Shown piece after piece: positions 56,121 through 64,000 of a DNA stretch of 64,000 bases (positions are counted from its first letter, which is position 1; each line of letters opens with the position of its first letter). Position numbers and translations under genes: made by a program. Source of the DNA: Dysgonomonas mossii DSM 22836 (GTDB taxonomy: Bacteria; Bacteroidota; Bacteroidia; Bacteroidales; Dysgonomonadaceae); assembly GCF_000213575.1 (NCBI RefSeq), contig NZ_GL892005.1, positions 739,692 through 803,691 of the forward strand. Direction: 5' to 3'. Under the pieces are notes generated by a model. That model saw only the letters and a list, made by a program, of their open reading frames with translations, had not been told where the DNA came from and did not search any database.

Positions 56121-56136
56121 GAATTCTTTAAATTTG
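56107..56136 (+). promoter_or_regulatory. Candidate promoter of the HNH-NACHT gene
   Basis: CTTG (56107-56110), 18 nt, then TAAATTTG (56129-56136), about 45 bp before the ATG. It lies over the decayed HD gene and may have arisen when that gene was cut. Confidence 0.45.
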
Positions 56137-56180
56137 TAATTTGATGAAAAATTAGTCGTAAAAAATAATTAAGATATTTG

Positions 56181-59100
56181 ATGGCTGACACAAAAAGACT
56201 TGCTCCTACTGCTGAAACTTTAAAAATGCTTTTATTACGATCGGGGAATAAATGTGCATATCCAGGTTGTGATCATGTAGTTTTTAATGATAAAGATAAA
56301 CTCGTAGCCGAATGTTGTCATATCGAGGCAGCTTTACCCGGAGGAGAACGCTATAATGTAAATCAGACAGAAGAAGATAGAAGATCTATAGAAAACTTGC
56401 TATTTTTCTGTCATAAACATCATGTAGAGACAGATGATGTAAATATTTATACTGTAGAGAAACTCAAGAAGATAAAACAAGATCACGAAGATAATTTTAG
56501 GGAAAACCCTCCTTCTGCCTCAATTGCCAGTATGAATAATGTAAATCAGGTACTGGTATCAATGACCGAAATCGAACGATCCTTAAAACGAGTAGATATC
56601 AAGCAGGACCTTATTTTGACAAATCAAGAAAATGTTAAAGTTCTTCTTGAAAGAGTAATAGAAGATAGAGTAAAATTCAATAAACTTATATATAAATTTC
56701 CTACAAATCATTTCATATCAGAAAAGGATTTCGGTGAAAAATTAACTTATTATATTCCCAGGGAATTATATACTGAAAAAGACTGGCATCTCAAGATTTC
56801 CTCTTTTGATGATCTTATCTCCTATCAAAATAATAAAAAGGGGAATAATGATATAATCCGTGCTATTGTAATCGCAGATGGTGGTGTCGGAAAAACAACA
56901 TTTCTGCAATACTGGGCTCTTGATATAGCTAATTACGGTAAATTTTATCCTATCTATGTGAGTCTCAGAGATTGTAAATCTACTGATATATTGCAAGATT
57001 ATATTTATAGGCGTCATCCAGATATGGCTGAAATAGAAAAATGTGAACACCGGTCGATGGTTTTGTTACTTGATGGTTTTGATGAAATAGGAGATTCCAT
57101 AAATGCAATTAAACAAATAAACGATCTTTCAAGGACTTTTCCTAATATACATATATTGCTGACCTGCAGAAGAAATTCTTTTTTTAACCAATTCTCTGAA
57201 TTTGATCTGTTTTTATTAAGTGGAATCACAGATAAGGATATTTTACAATATATTCAAAATTTGTACCCTAATGGAGAAATTCCTTATGATCATTTTATTG
57301 AGGAAATATTATCAAATGGGTTTCAGAATCTGTTATATAATCCATTTTATCTTAAAATATTAATTTATTGTTATATTGAAAATAAAAATAGCTTAAAAAT
57401 AAGCAAAAAAGAGCTGATTGACAATCTTCTGATTCAACGTAAAAGTAAAGATAATCTCCGACGCCCAGATCTTCAATTAGGGAAACGGGTTAATCAACGG
57501 AAAAACGAAAGATATGGACTAATGATTGCTTTTACAATGGCATTGATGAACCAAAAAAGTTTGTCTGAAGATGAATTATTGGACCTGTTGGGTGAAGATG
57601 GTTTCAATTTAGCTATTGATTCTTTACCTATAAAAAAAAGCAGTCAAGATAATAAGAATCAATATTGGGACTTTGAGCATAATATTTTCCTTGAGCATTT
57701 GGCTGCATCAGTCGTAAAAGAATTATCCTTCGAGAAAATCATAGAATTTGGAACATCTCATGGAAAAGTAAAAACTAAGTGGAAAGATATACTGGCTCAC
57801 TTATTGGGTATTTTGGACATGAATAATGAACGGGAAGCCGAACTAAGTCAAAACCTAAAAGGATGGTTAACTGAGAATGACCCTAAATTATTATTCAATA
57901 TAGAGATTACTCAAGTTGACCCGAATGAACGCTCAAATATTTTTCTTCAGATATTTCACGAGTTTCAGGAAAGAACTCTCTGGATAGATACCTATGATAT
58001 CGATAGGAAAAAAATGGCTTTATTTGGTGAATCAAAAAATAATATCCGATATGTATTTAGTGAAATAGAAAATACAAACCATCATTGGAGAAGGCGGGCA
58101 AATGCTGCTTTAATATTTAATGAATTTACATTTGTAAGCTTAATAGATAAAGAAAAGAAAGAAATTTCGGAACAATATATTAAGGCTATTAAACAGGTTA
58201 ATCCAGAGGAGGATAATTTATTGTATTATTTATTAATCTCATTTCCCTTTTCATATGGAGACGATATCGATGATATTGTTAATTATACTCAAAATATTAG
58301 GTCAGCTCGTACTCGCTCTGGTTTATATACTATTATTGGCAAAAATAATCTACAAGATAAATATTTACAGATTTTATTATCCGGCCTGTCAAATAGAATG
58401 ACTCGGGGTAATGATGGCATTTCTTTTGATGTAAGCACAGGCATTAAATTATCTTTAATGAATTTAAAAGATGCTGACTCGTATTCAGCTTTTTTTTCTT
58501 ATTTAGCTGATGATATAGATTCCACATTTGATTGGTTTCAATATTCTCAAGATGAACTTATGTATATTGTAAAAAGGGGAATTACTTTCTTCAATGATGA
58601 TATTTTAGTCAGTTTGGTGAATTTATTAAAAAAACAATGTTTTGAGCTATATAGAAATGCTGATGTTTTCAACTTATTTAAAGAAAACGAGAATATCCGA
58701 AATTCAATTATTAATATATTTATCGATTTTCTGAGAAAAGAAACTGATCGCAATCCTATTTATCAGTGTTGTATTATTTTGGCATTTTTTATAAAAAATG
58801 AAGATTTTCCTAAAATTGAAGCTGAATCATTCCCTCTAGAACCATTTCGCTATTTATACTTGTATATTGATAAGAATACAGAAATATCCATTAATTTAAA
58901 AAAACTCTTAAAGGATAGATTTGATCATGAAGAACTCGAAGTTCCCGATAAATGGGCTATACGAAAAAAAAATGAATTTGACATCTATTTTACTCCAATG
59001 CGTTTTGCCCAAGAATGCTTAGAAATATTTGATAAGTTTAAAGATAATAGACTAGATCCGTATAAATTACTTACAGAATATCATTCTAGAGAAGGTACTA

Positions 59101-60320
59101 ATTATAATCTATCAATAATACAATTTCTCAGGTGGAATTTTGGAGATCGGGTTATAATATCCAAAGAAGAGGTCTCGAATTGGATAAGTAGTAATGAGAA
59201 CAAATATTTAGCTTATTTAAATTTGCAAATATCAGAAAATATTAATCGTCTTAATACAGAGGATAAACTACCTCCTGCCAAATATGAATTTATAAAACAA
59301 TGGTATGATAAGAATATAAATTCTGCAGATTTCAAGATAACATATACCAGTGAAGATAAAAATCAATATACTTATGAGCTCGAATCTTTACCATTGATTC
59401 GTTATATGTTAAGGTTTAATTTTGATTGTCCTGATGTACAATTATGCGATATGCTTAATAGATTAGATGATAATTTCAATCTTATAACAGATAAAATAAA
59501 TAATAAGAATTTACTCAAGAACACAATACTGAATACCCTAAGAAGTTTTAGGGAATACAACTCATTTGTATTAAAAAATCAGATTATCTATGCTTTAAAC
59601 AATAAGATTACAGAATCATATCCAATTATTATAGATATTTTAAAAGAGGACTATCTCAGTTTCTACAAGGATAGCATTATCATTATATGGTTGCAGAATA
59701 ATTTATCTTCAGAATCTCTTTTGGAGATAAAAAATAATTTAAATCAGAACGAATTATTAATCATTTGCAAAAATTTAATAATAAAAAAAACACCCAATAA
59801 AGCCCATTCAATATTATTAGAGATTATAAAGGCTCCCAATGATGAAAAAATAAATTTATCAGCTATCGATCTTCTTATTTGGCTTAAAGATCCATTAGGA
59901 CTGCAAATGTCATTAGAATGTAGCAAAGAAAAGGGAATTATATCCTTGAATGACCCTTTCTATGGACATTATTCTTCTTTAGACCTTCCTGATAGTTATT
60001 TATTATATGATGATATGGTTATATATCCTTTACTAATTGAATATTTAGATTTCTGTTTTTCGAAAGAAGGGAGTTTAAAAAGAGGACGAAGTCGAAAAAT
60101 TGAAGGTAATATCAAGTTTTTAGCATCTCTCTCAGAGATGAATTACATATTAATTATCAAATCATTAAAAGAATTTATTGACTCAAAAAAGGATATATAT
60201 CAAAATACTGAGGATTTGAATTTTTTAATTGAAGATATAAATAAGGAATACAGGGAAAAGCAATCTAAATATTTAAATTTTCAAGATGCAAAAAATATAT
60301 GTGAAGAATTAATCAAATGA
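56181..60320 (+). CDS. HNH-NACHT STAND NTPase, probable anti-phage defence protein
   Basis: 1379 residues from the ATG at 56181 (a TTG one codon earlier is unlikely). Residues ~8-105 are an HNH nuclease: Cys25/Cys30 ('KCAYPGC'), His47 ('CCHIEA'), Asn72, Cys77 and His80/81 ('NLLFFCHKHH'). A linker helix follows. The NACHT NTPase has Walker A 'DGGVGKTTF' (~233-241), Walker B 'VLLLDGFDEIGD' (~294-305) and sensor 'LLTCRRNSF'. The remaining ~900 residues are helical, probably repeat sensors, with no family I recognise. STAND proteins with nuclease effectors (Avs, bNACHT) detect phage proteins and then cleave DNA. Its place in an integrative element and low GC fit transfer. The HNH+NACHT architecture is read directly; the defence role is inference. 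Confidence 0.88.
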   Translation: MADTKRLAPTAETLKMLLLRSGNKCAYPGCDHVVFNDKDKLVAECCHIEAALPGGERYNVNQTEEDRRSIENLLFFCHKHHVETDDVNIYTVEKLKKIKQDHEDNFRENPPSASIASMNNVNQVLVSMTEIERSLKRVDIKQDLILTNQENVKVLLERVIEDRVKFNKLIYKFPTNHFISEKDFGEKLTYYIPRELYTEKDWHLKISSFDDLISYQNNKKGNNDIIRAIVIADGGVGKTTFLQYWALDIANYGKFYPIYVSLRDCKSTDILQDYIYRRHPDMAEIEKCEHRSMVLLLDGFDEIGDSINAIKQINDLSRTFPNIHILLTCRRNSFFNQFSEFDLFLLSGITDKDILQYIQNLYPNGEIPYDHFIEEILSNGFQNLLYNPFYLKILIYCYIENKNSLKISKKELIDNLLIQRKSKDNLRRPDLQLGKRVNQRKNERYGLMIAFTMALMNQKSLSEDELLDLLGEDGFNLAIDSLPIKKSSQDNKNQYWDFEHNIFLEHLAASVVKELSFEKIIEFGTSHGKVKTKWKDILAHLLGILDMNNEREAELSQNLKGWLTENDPKLLFNIEITQVDPNERSNIFLQIFHEFQERTLWIDTYDIDRKKMALFGESKNNIRYVFSEIENTNHHWRRRANAALIFNEFTFVSLIDKEKKEISEQYIKAIKQVNPEEDNLLYYLLISFPFSYGDDIDDIVNYTQNIRSARTRSGLYTIIGKNNLQDKYLQILLSGLSNRMTRGNDGISFDVSTGIKLSLMNLKDADSYSAFFSYLADDIDSTFDWFQYSQDELMYIVKRGITFFNDDILVSLVNLLKKQCFELYRNADVFNLFKENENIRNSIINIFIDFLRKETDRNPIYQCCIILAFFIKNEDFPKIEAESFPLEPFRYLYLYIDKNTEISINLKKLLKDRFDHEELEVPDKWAIRKKNEFDIYFTPMRFAQECLEIFDKFKDNRLDPYKLLTEYHSREGTNYNLSIIQFLRWNFGDRVIISKEEVSNWISSNENKYLAYLNLQISENINRLNTEDKLPPAKYEFIKQWYDKNINSADFKITYTSEDKNQYTYELESLPLIRYMLRFNFDCPDVQLCDMLNRLDDNFNLITDKINNKNLLKNTILNTLRSFREYNSFVLKNQIIYALNNKITESYPIIIDILKEDYLSFYKDSIIIIWLQNNLSSESLLEIKNNLNQNELLIICKNLIIKKTPNKAHSILLEIIKAPNDEKINLSAIDLLIWLKDPLGLQMSLECSKEKGIISLNDPFYGHYSSLDLPDSYLLYDDMVIYPLLIEYLDFCFSKEGSLKRGRSRKIEGNIKFLASLSEMNYILIIKSLKEFIDSKKDIYQNTEDLNFLIEDINKEYREKQSKYLNFQDAKNICEELIK

Positions 60321-60397
60321 AAGTATTCTCTAAGGTGTGTATTGTCAGTAAGTTATTCTAAATTAAATAAATTGAAAAAGTGAAAATTAAAGTAGGG

Positions 60398-61720
60398 TTA
60401 AATTATAAATAATATGAATATTATTATTCCGGCAAAAGTAGCAGCCATCCCCAAACAGCCGGGACGTTTACTTGATAATTGATTGATCTGCTTATTCTTT
60501 TCCTCTATAGATTTTAACAGATTATCTATTTTTATTTGAGATGCTATTAATTGCTTATTTAGTTCTTCTGTTCGTTTTGTTGCAGTTCGATCTTGTTCGA
60601 TTTGATTATCTGTTAGTTTTTTTATTTGTACTGTAAAAGCCGTTATTTGTTCCTGATTCCTTTTATCTTTCACCGTATTTGTTTCAAAGATTTCTTTAAG
60701 TTGTTTTTGTAAATTCGTTATTTGTGTGTTAGATTTTTCTGATGTCAACTTATGAGATTCAGTAATTTCTTTTAGCTGCTTTTGGAGAGATTTGTTCTGT
60801 TCCTCTTGCTGAACAAGCTGTTTTTCATATTGCTTCTTTACTTGTTCTACTAATGCTGCTCGACTTTTTGATTTTTCAGAAATGACACGTTCAACCATAT
60901 CCTTAAAATATGTGCCTAATGCATGAGGTACAGCAACGACTTTATCTGCAATATTTTTAATAAATATTTTATCATTTTCATGACCTATGGCTGATATGAT
61001 AGGGGTATTCATATATACAATAGTTTCAATAAGATTAATATTGTCTACAACTTCAAGCCCTGTTCCTCCTCCCCGTATGATAGAAATCGCGTCAAATGAT
61101 TGAGTATCTAAATTTTTCAGCAACTGCAAAAAATCTGAAGTTTTATTAAAAGAAACTCTAAACTCAATGAAATCAATATGAGAAGAAGCTGCCGCTTTTC
61201 CGGTGATGAAATCTTTATCCGTAATTGATGTATCAGCAAAAATTAATGCTATCTTGGGTCTATCTTCTGTATATAATTTGTTCTCTAATAATGTATCCAC
61301 ATTATGGAAGCCTTTTTTTAATTTTATATTTCTTAGTTCAGCTAATTTGATTTCTGTTTCACTAATTGTTTGTTCTTGAATTATATCTATACGTGTAGCT
61401 TTTAATTGGAGTTGAACATATCCACCCTTTCTTATCTCTCGAAGAACAATTCCCGCAACCATCACAAGATTTCCATTCGTAACTTTCTGTTTTAATTCAT
61501 TACTGACCATTAAAGTAATTTCATCTCCTGTTAATTGATCCCTAAGAATATCATAGTTGTAGAATTTATTATTGTTATTTATCAGATAGACTCCCCGCAT
61601 CCAAATAACTTTCTTATTTGTATTTTGATCTGATATCATATCACGAAAGATACATATCAATTCTGTTGGAGTATAAAACTGTGTTAATTGCTTATTTTCT
61701 GATGCCGGAAGTTCATTCAT
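60398..61720 (-). CDS. Orphan exonuclease VII large-subunit-like protein with C-terminal membrane anchor
   Basis: 440 residues from the ATG at 61720, 31 bp after a TATTTTTG box (61751-61758); a longer open frame to 61894 has no XseA-like sequence. Residues ~10-115 resemble the OB-fold ('FYTPTELICIFRDMI', 'VIWMRGVYLI', 'GNLVMVAGIVLREIRKGGYVQLQ'). The catalytic core follows ('PKIALIFADTSITDKDF', 'FDAISIIRGGGTGLEVVDN', 'PIISAIGHENDKIFIKNIADKVVAVPHA'). Then ~140 residues of coiled coil and a final hydrophobic helix ('CLGMAATFAGIIIFILFII'). Host XseA works with XseB to degrade single strands; no XseB is here, and the membrane tail is not part of normal XseA. It converges with the HNH-NACHT gene. 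Confidence 0.85.
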   Translation of the reverse strand: MNELPASENKQLTQFYTPTELICIFRDMISDQNTNKKVIWMRGVYLINNNNKFYNYDILRDQLTGDEITLMVSNELKQKVTNGNLVMVAGIVLREIRKGGYVQLQLKATRIDIIQEQTISETEIKLAELRNIKLKKGFHNVDTLLENKLYTEDRPKIALIFADTSITDKDFITGKAAASSHIDFIEFRVSFNKTSDFLQLLKNLDTQSFDAISIIRGGGTGLEVVDNINLIETIVYMNTPIISAIGHENDKIFIKNIADKVVAVPHALGTYFKDMVERVISEKSKSRAALVEQVKKQYEKQLVQQEEQNKSLQKQLKEITESHKLTSEKSNTQITNLQKQLKEIFETNTVKDKRNQEQITAFTVQIKKLTDNQIEQDRTATKRTEELNKQLIASQIKIDNLLKSIEEKNKQINQLSSKRPGCLGMAATFAGIIIFILFII

Positions 61721-62087
61721 AGCTAATAAACGAGTTGTTTCTTTACAAAACAAAAATACAATAATATCAATAGAAATAGGGTGTACCATAATATATAAAA
61801 TATAATAATAAGATTTCTCTTTCATTACTCCTTTTATAACTGCTCCTCTTTCGGCGAAGTCATCACTTGATCGGTCTTCTTGTTCATCGGGCAAAGGTAT
61901 GAACGGCTTTTAGTCCTGCATATTCTTACGCCTGTCGGTTTTCGCAGAAATCTTCCTCTTTCCTTTCAGGCGAGCGTATTTACTGACGAAAAAATATGCC
62001 TGTCTAAAAGCCTATACCTGCTTGTTGCCCTTGAAACAAAAAACGACCGACCTGACGGATGACGCATGAAAAAAAAAAGTCGCAGTT
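61721..62087. other. Gene-free region with locally higher GC
   Basis: It contains the promoter of the ExoVII-like gene at 61751-61758. From about 61900 to 62087 the composition is visibly GC-richer than the surroundings, with a weak CGCCTG/CAGGCG pairing (61929-61934, 61967-61972). A 60-codon open frame at 61880-62062 has no protein-like features. It looks like conserved non-coding DNA of a conjugative element, possibly a transfer or regulatory segment. Confidence 0.4.
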
Positions 62088-62351
62088 ATGAGAAACGAAA
62101 GAAAAATATTGAAACAAAACTCCCTCCCCTCTGGAATCATCATAAAATTGGGTTTAGGGGTAGCAATAGTGGCTCTGTGTGCATGGATAGTGACACAAAT
62201 GAGTATAAACACTTCTGTTATTACAGGACTTATCGGTGGCTATCTGATTATCTGTCTTGTATTTAAAATAGTAAAGCTATTTATCAAGATCATATTATCC
62301 ATTATAGCTTTTATCATCCTTATCTCCATTTTCTTATTCCTAATCTTTTAA
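62088..62351 (+). CDS. Small membrane protein of a conjugative-element-like module
   Basis: 87 residues with two to three hydrophobic segments ('IKLGLGVAIVALCAWIV', 'VITGLIGGYLIICLVF', 'IILSIIAFIILISIFLFLIF') and a basic N-terminus. No family is recognised. It is 11 bp ahead of the next gene in the same direction, so the two are co-transcribed. Confidence 0.6.
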   Translation: MRNERKILKQNSLPSGIIIKLGLGVAIVALCAWIVTQMSINTSVITGLIGGYLIICLVFKIVKLFIKIILSIIAFIILISIFLFLIF

Positions 62352-62362
62352 TCCATACAGCC

Positions 62363-63382
62363 ATGACAAAATTATATTCATTATTCGCAGAAACAACAAC
62401 TGATACAGAAGTTAAAGCAGTAGCAGAAAACCAAATCATCCAAATGGAAGGATATTCCTATGACTGTTATGTAGTCCATCAAATTACACACGACAAATAC
62501 GGCTATCACTATCATCTGATTAACCTGCGTACACTTGATATGCAACAATCAGAAATCATTAAACCGTTGAGCCAAAAATTTGGAATCGGTATGTATTACG
62601 ATGAAAACAATATTGAATTCATGCCCGAGAAAGAAGTCATTGAACTCTATGCGAAAGCAAAGTCAAAAGAAGATGCAGAACAGGAAAAAGAAAACCAAGA
62701 GAAGGAACGCAGAAAGGCTGTAAGGGAGATTGGTCGCAAATGGCTGAATGAAAACCTACCTGAAGATGCCAAAGCGATCATTGTGGCTCGCTTGAAAGCA
62801 GATGAATCCGACTCACAAACTGATTATTATGCCTCAAGAGTAACACGCACTGTCATCTTAGGCTTTTCCAAACACAAACGTGATATATTCTCCGAAATGC
62901 GGAAGTATGCTTCAAATTTTGACGAAACAGCACATCTGGCAACCTATAACGAACAATATGAACACAGGGAAAAGTATTCGATGGGTGCAGGGTATTATCT
63001 GGGAGAAAGCAAATACAGCGGATGGATTATCGAAAAATCACCGATATATGACAAAAAGAACAAGATTGATGAATTTGCCTATGTGGCAGGATGTCCCGAT
63101 GGTATTTATATCAATAAAGGCAATGACAATAATACTTCTACCCAAGAACAGAAAGAGCCAACCCTTCAATTTGAATCAGACAACCTCTCTTTTGAGATAG
63201 TCGATTATTCAGAGAAAGCAATTGCCCTGTTCGGAGATACCAAAGAAATCAAAGACCTACTAAAAGCAATGGGTGGAAAATTCAATTCGAGATTGACACA
63301 CAACAATGAAAAGCAAGCAGGATGGATATTTTCCAAAACCAAGAGAGATGAATTAAATACAATATTAAACCTAAACAAATAA
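62363..63382 (+). CDS. Hypothetical protein of Bacteroidales conjugative elements
   Basis: 339 residues, soluble. Segments: an N-terminal alpha/beta part ('YDCYVVHQITHDKYGYHYHL'), a central Lys/Glu-rich helix ('AKSKEDAEQEKENQEKERRKAV'), a block 'AIIVARLKADESDSQTDYYASRVTRTVILGFSKHKRDIFSEMRK', and a C-terminal block 'IALFGDTKEIKDLLKAMGGKFNSRLTH' with 'AGWIFSKTKRDELN'. The latter blocks are recurrent in proteins next to pcfK/pcfJ in Bacteroidales mobile elements, as far as I recall. The function is unknown. The pcfK remnant starts 5 bp downstream. Confidence 0.72.
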   Translation: MTKLYSLFAETTTDTEVKAVAENQIIQMEGYSYDCYVVHQITHDKYGYHYHLINLRTLDMQQSEIIKPLSQKFGIGMYYDENNIEFMPEKEVIELYAKAKSKEDAEQEKENQEKERRKAVREIGRKWLNENLPEDAKAIIVARLKADESDSQTDYYASRVTRTVILGFSKHKRDIFSEMRKYASNFDETAHLATYNEQYEHREKYSMGAGYYLGESKYSGWIIEKSPIYDKKNKIDEFAYVAGCPDGIYINKGNDNNTSTQEQKEPTLQFESDNLSFEIVDYSEKAIALFGDTKEIKDLLKAMGGKFNSRLTHNNEKQAGWIFSKTKRDELNTILNLNK

Positions 63383-63387
63383 CGGCT

Positions 63388-63543
63388 ATGAAATCAACAG
63401 CATATTTTTCACGAACCATATTAACACATTTAGAACAAAGGGCATCTATAGACCCTTTGTTCGCCCAATCATTCGCAAATCTCGATAAGAACATTGACGA
63501 TTGTGTTTTATGGATAGCTATCCATAACACACATTATGCGTAG
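63388..63543 (+). pseudogene. pcfK: Truncated pcfK-like gene
   Basis: The ATG at 63388 opens 'MKSTAYFSRTILTHLEQRA', 'DPLFAQSFANLDKNIDDCV', the N-terminus of PcfK-like proteins of conjugative elements (normally over 130 residues). After 'IDDCV' the similarity stops, and 'LWIAIHNTHYA' runs to TAG at 63541. The break coincides with the left arm of the palindrome at 63502-63533, so the rest was probably removed by recombination there. Confidence 0.7.
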
Positions 63544-63553
63544 CTATACATTA
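63502..63553 (+). repeat. Near-perfect 32-bp palindrome with an imperfect tandem copy
   Basis: Bases 63502-63533 form a palindrome with one mismatched pair; the inner 20 bp (63508-63527) are perfect, centred on TAGCTA. A weaker copy centred 26 bp downstream (63534-63553) again carries TAGCTA. Inverted arms of about 13 bp around a 6-bp centre resemble core sites of tyrosine recombinases. The site lies between the broken pcfK and the second recombinase gene. Confidence 0.6.
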
Positions 63554-63688
63554 TGGAAAGCTGTTTTAAAGGTTGATGTATAACCATTTAATTAAGTGCG
63601 ATTTAATACAATTTCTTAGCATAACAACTCAGCATAATATATATATTGCAATTGGGTAATAATGCCCAATAATTATCAATTCATATTT

Positions 63689-64000
63689 ATGAACAGAAAT
63701 AGTAACCTAAATTCTATGGGCTTGGATAGTCTGATAGAAAATTGTATTTCGTTCTTTCAAAAGAACCGTTATCGTTCAGGTAGTATAACTGATTATGAGG
63801 TATTGTGGAATGTAGGAATTCGTTCTTATATGTCCAAGCACAATCTTGATTTATACAATCCTAATGTAGGTCAGGCCTTTTTGGAGGAAGTCACTTGTAA
63901 TCGTTCATTGGAGGAACTCTCATACAGAGAACGGTCAAAAATCAGAAGTATTCGTATCTTGGATGATTACCTTTTATATGGGTACATACGAAAGAGAGGG
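63689..64000 (+). CDS. Second tyrosine-recombinase-like protein (N-terminal part only)
   Basis: An ATG at 63689 opens 104 codons without a stop up to the window edge. 'MGLDSLIENCISFFQKNRYRSGSITDYEVLWNVGIRSYM' and 'EELSYRERSKIRSIRILDDYLLYGYI' resemble the helical N-terminal domain of the integrases found in Bacteroidales recombinase arrays. The catalytic part lies outside. It probably belongs to a different insertion from the tRNA-linked integrase. Confidence 0.65.
   Translation, partial: MNRNSNLNSMGLDSLIENCISFFQKNRYRSGSITDYEVLWNVGIRSYMSKHNLDLYNPNVGQAFLEEVTCNRSLEELSYRERSKIRSIRILDDYLLYGYIRKRG

Noticed and set aside
61721..61894. N-terminal extension of the ExoVII-like protein with a hydrophobic stretch
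   Set aside because: It does not resemble XseA, and a good promoter box at 61751 lies inside it. An alternative start at 61825 has a GGAG but would need transcription from further upstream.
63651..63670. Small ATTGGG/CCCAAT hairpin before the second recombinase, as a terminator or site
   Set aside because: The 6-bp stem with an 8-nt loop and no T-run is too weak to call.

Overview
The window looks like a chromosome segment from a member of Bacteroidota, probably Bacteroidales close to Dysgonomonas/Parabacteroides (Dysgonomonadaceae). Reasons: low G+C; a SusD-family lipoprotein; PorV of the type IX secretion system; a PorT-type beta-barrel; the hybrid malic enzyme; promoters of the Bacteroidetes sigma-ABfr form (TTTG, 19-21 nt, TAnnTTTG), with exact copies before tRNA-Ser and the BadF-type kinase; few Shine-Dalgarno sites; and a Bacteroides-type tyrosine integrase. 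The species assignment is inference.

Layout. 1-6931: tail of a polysaccharide-utilisation locus, with a partial SusD protein, a secreted GH9 enzyme fused to a NodB-type deacetylase domain, and a secreted amidase with a golvesin-like insert. 7289-8897: RNA helicase plus cold-shock-domain protein. 8914-12213 (minus): a muropeptide salvage operon (NlpC/P60 endopeptidase, L-Ala-D/L-Glu epimerase, then a BadF-type amino-sugar kinase with its own promoter). 12519-14542: a translationally coupled radical-SAM/partner pair of unknown DNA-linked function. 14647-33262: mostly core genes (TonB, polyprenyl-phosphate glycosyltransferase, FAH hydrolase, PorV, IspF, MnmD, DusB, CysS, AlkD-like, M16 peptidase, RNase H, HtpG, ECF sigma factor, YggS, OxyR, tRNA-Ala) and one frameshifted small gene. 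33329-43630 (minus): acetyltransferase, malic enzyme, an rfbA-rfbC-GH25-S41 operon, rpiB/tkt, serine dehydratase. 44242-52560: sugar-type MFS transporter, Tex, a histone-H1-like small protein, inositol-phosphatase family, NYN-LOTUS protein, porin-like barrel, and an HD-polynucleotide-kinase RNA-repair-like protein.

From tRNA-Ser(TGA) at 53134-53218 to the right edge the window is accessory DNA. A tyrosine integrase lies just downstream of the tRNA behind a cluster of 11-bp repeats. It is followed by a 79-bp tandem duplication, RhuM-like and ORF6N DNA-binding proteins, a second histone-like gene, a decayed HD-hydrolase tail, a 1379-residue HNH-NACHT STAND protein, a convergent orphan exonuclease-VII-large-subunit-like protein with a C-terminal membrane anchor, and conjugative-element remnants ending in a truncated pcfK. 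The pcfK remnant breaks off at a 32-bp near-perfect palindrome lying before a second recombinase gene that runs off the window.

The best candidate for an undescribed system is the HNH-NACHT protein (probable anti-phage defence) with its ExoVII-like neighbour. Other points worth checking are the palindrome at the pcfK break, the GH9-deacetylase fusion, the radical-SAM pair and the ligase-less RNA-repair kinase. All functional calls come from reading motifs by eye; no database search was run.
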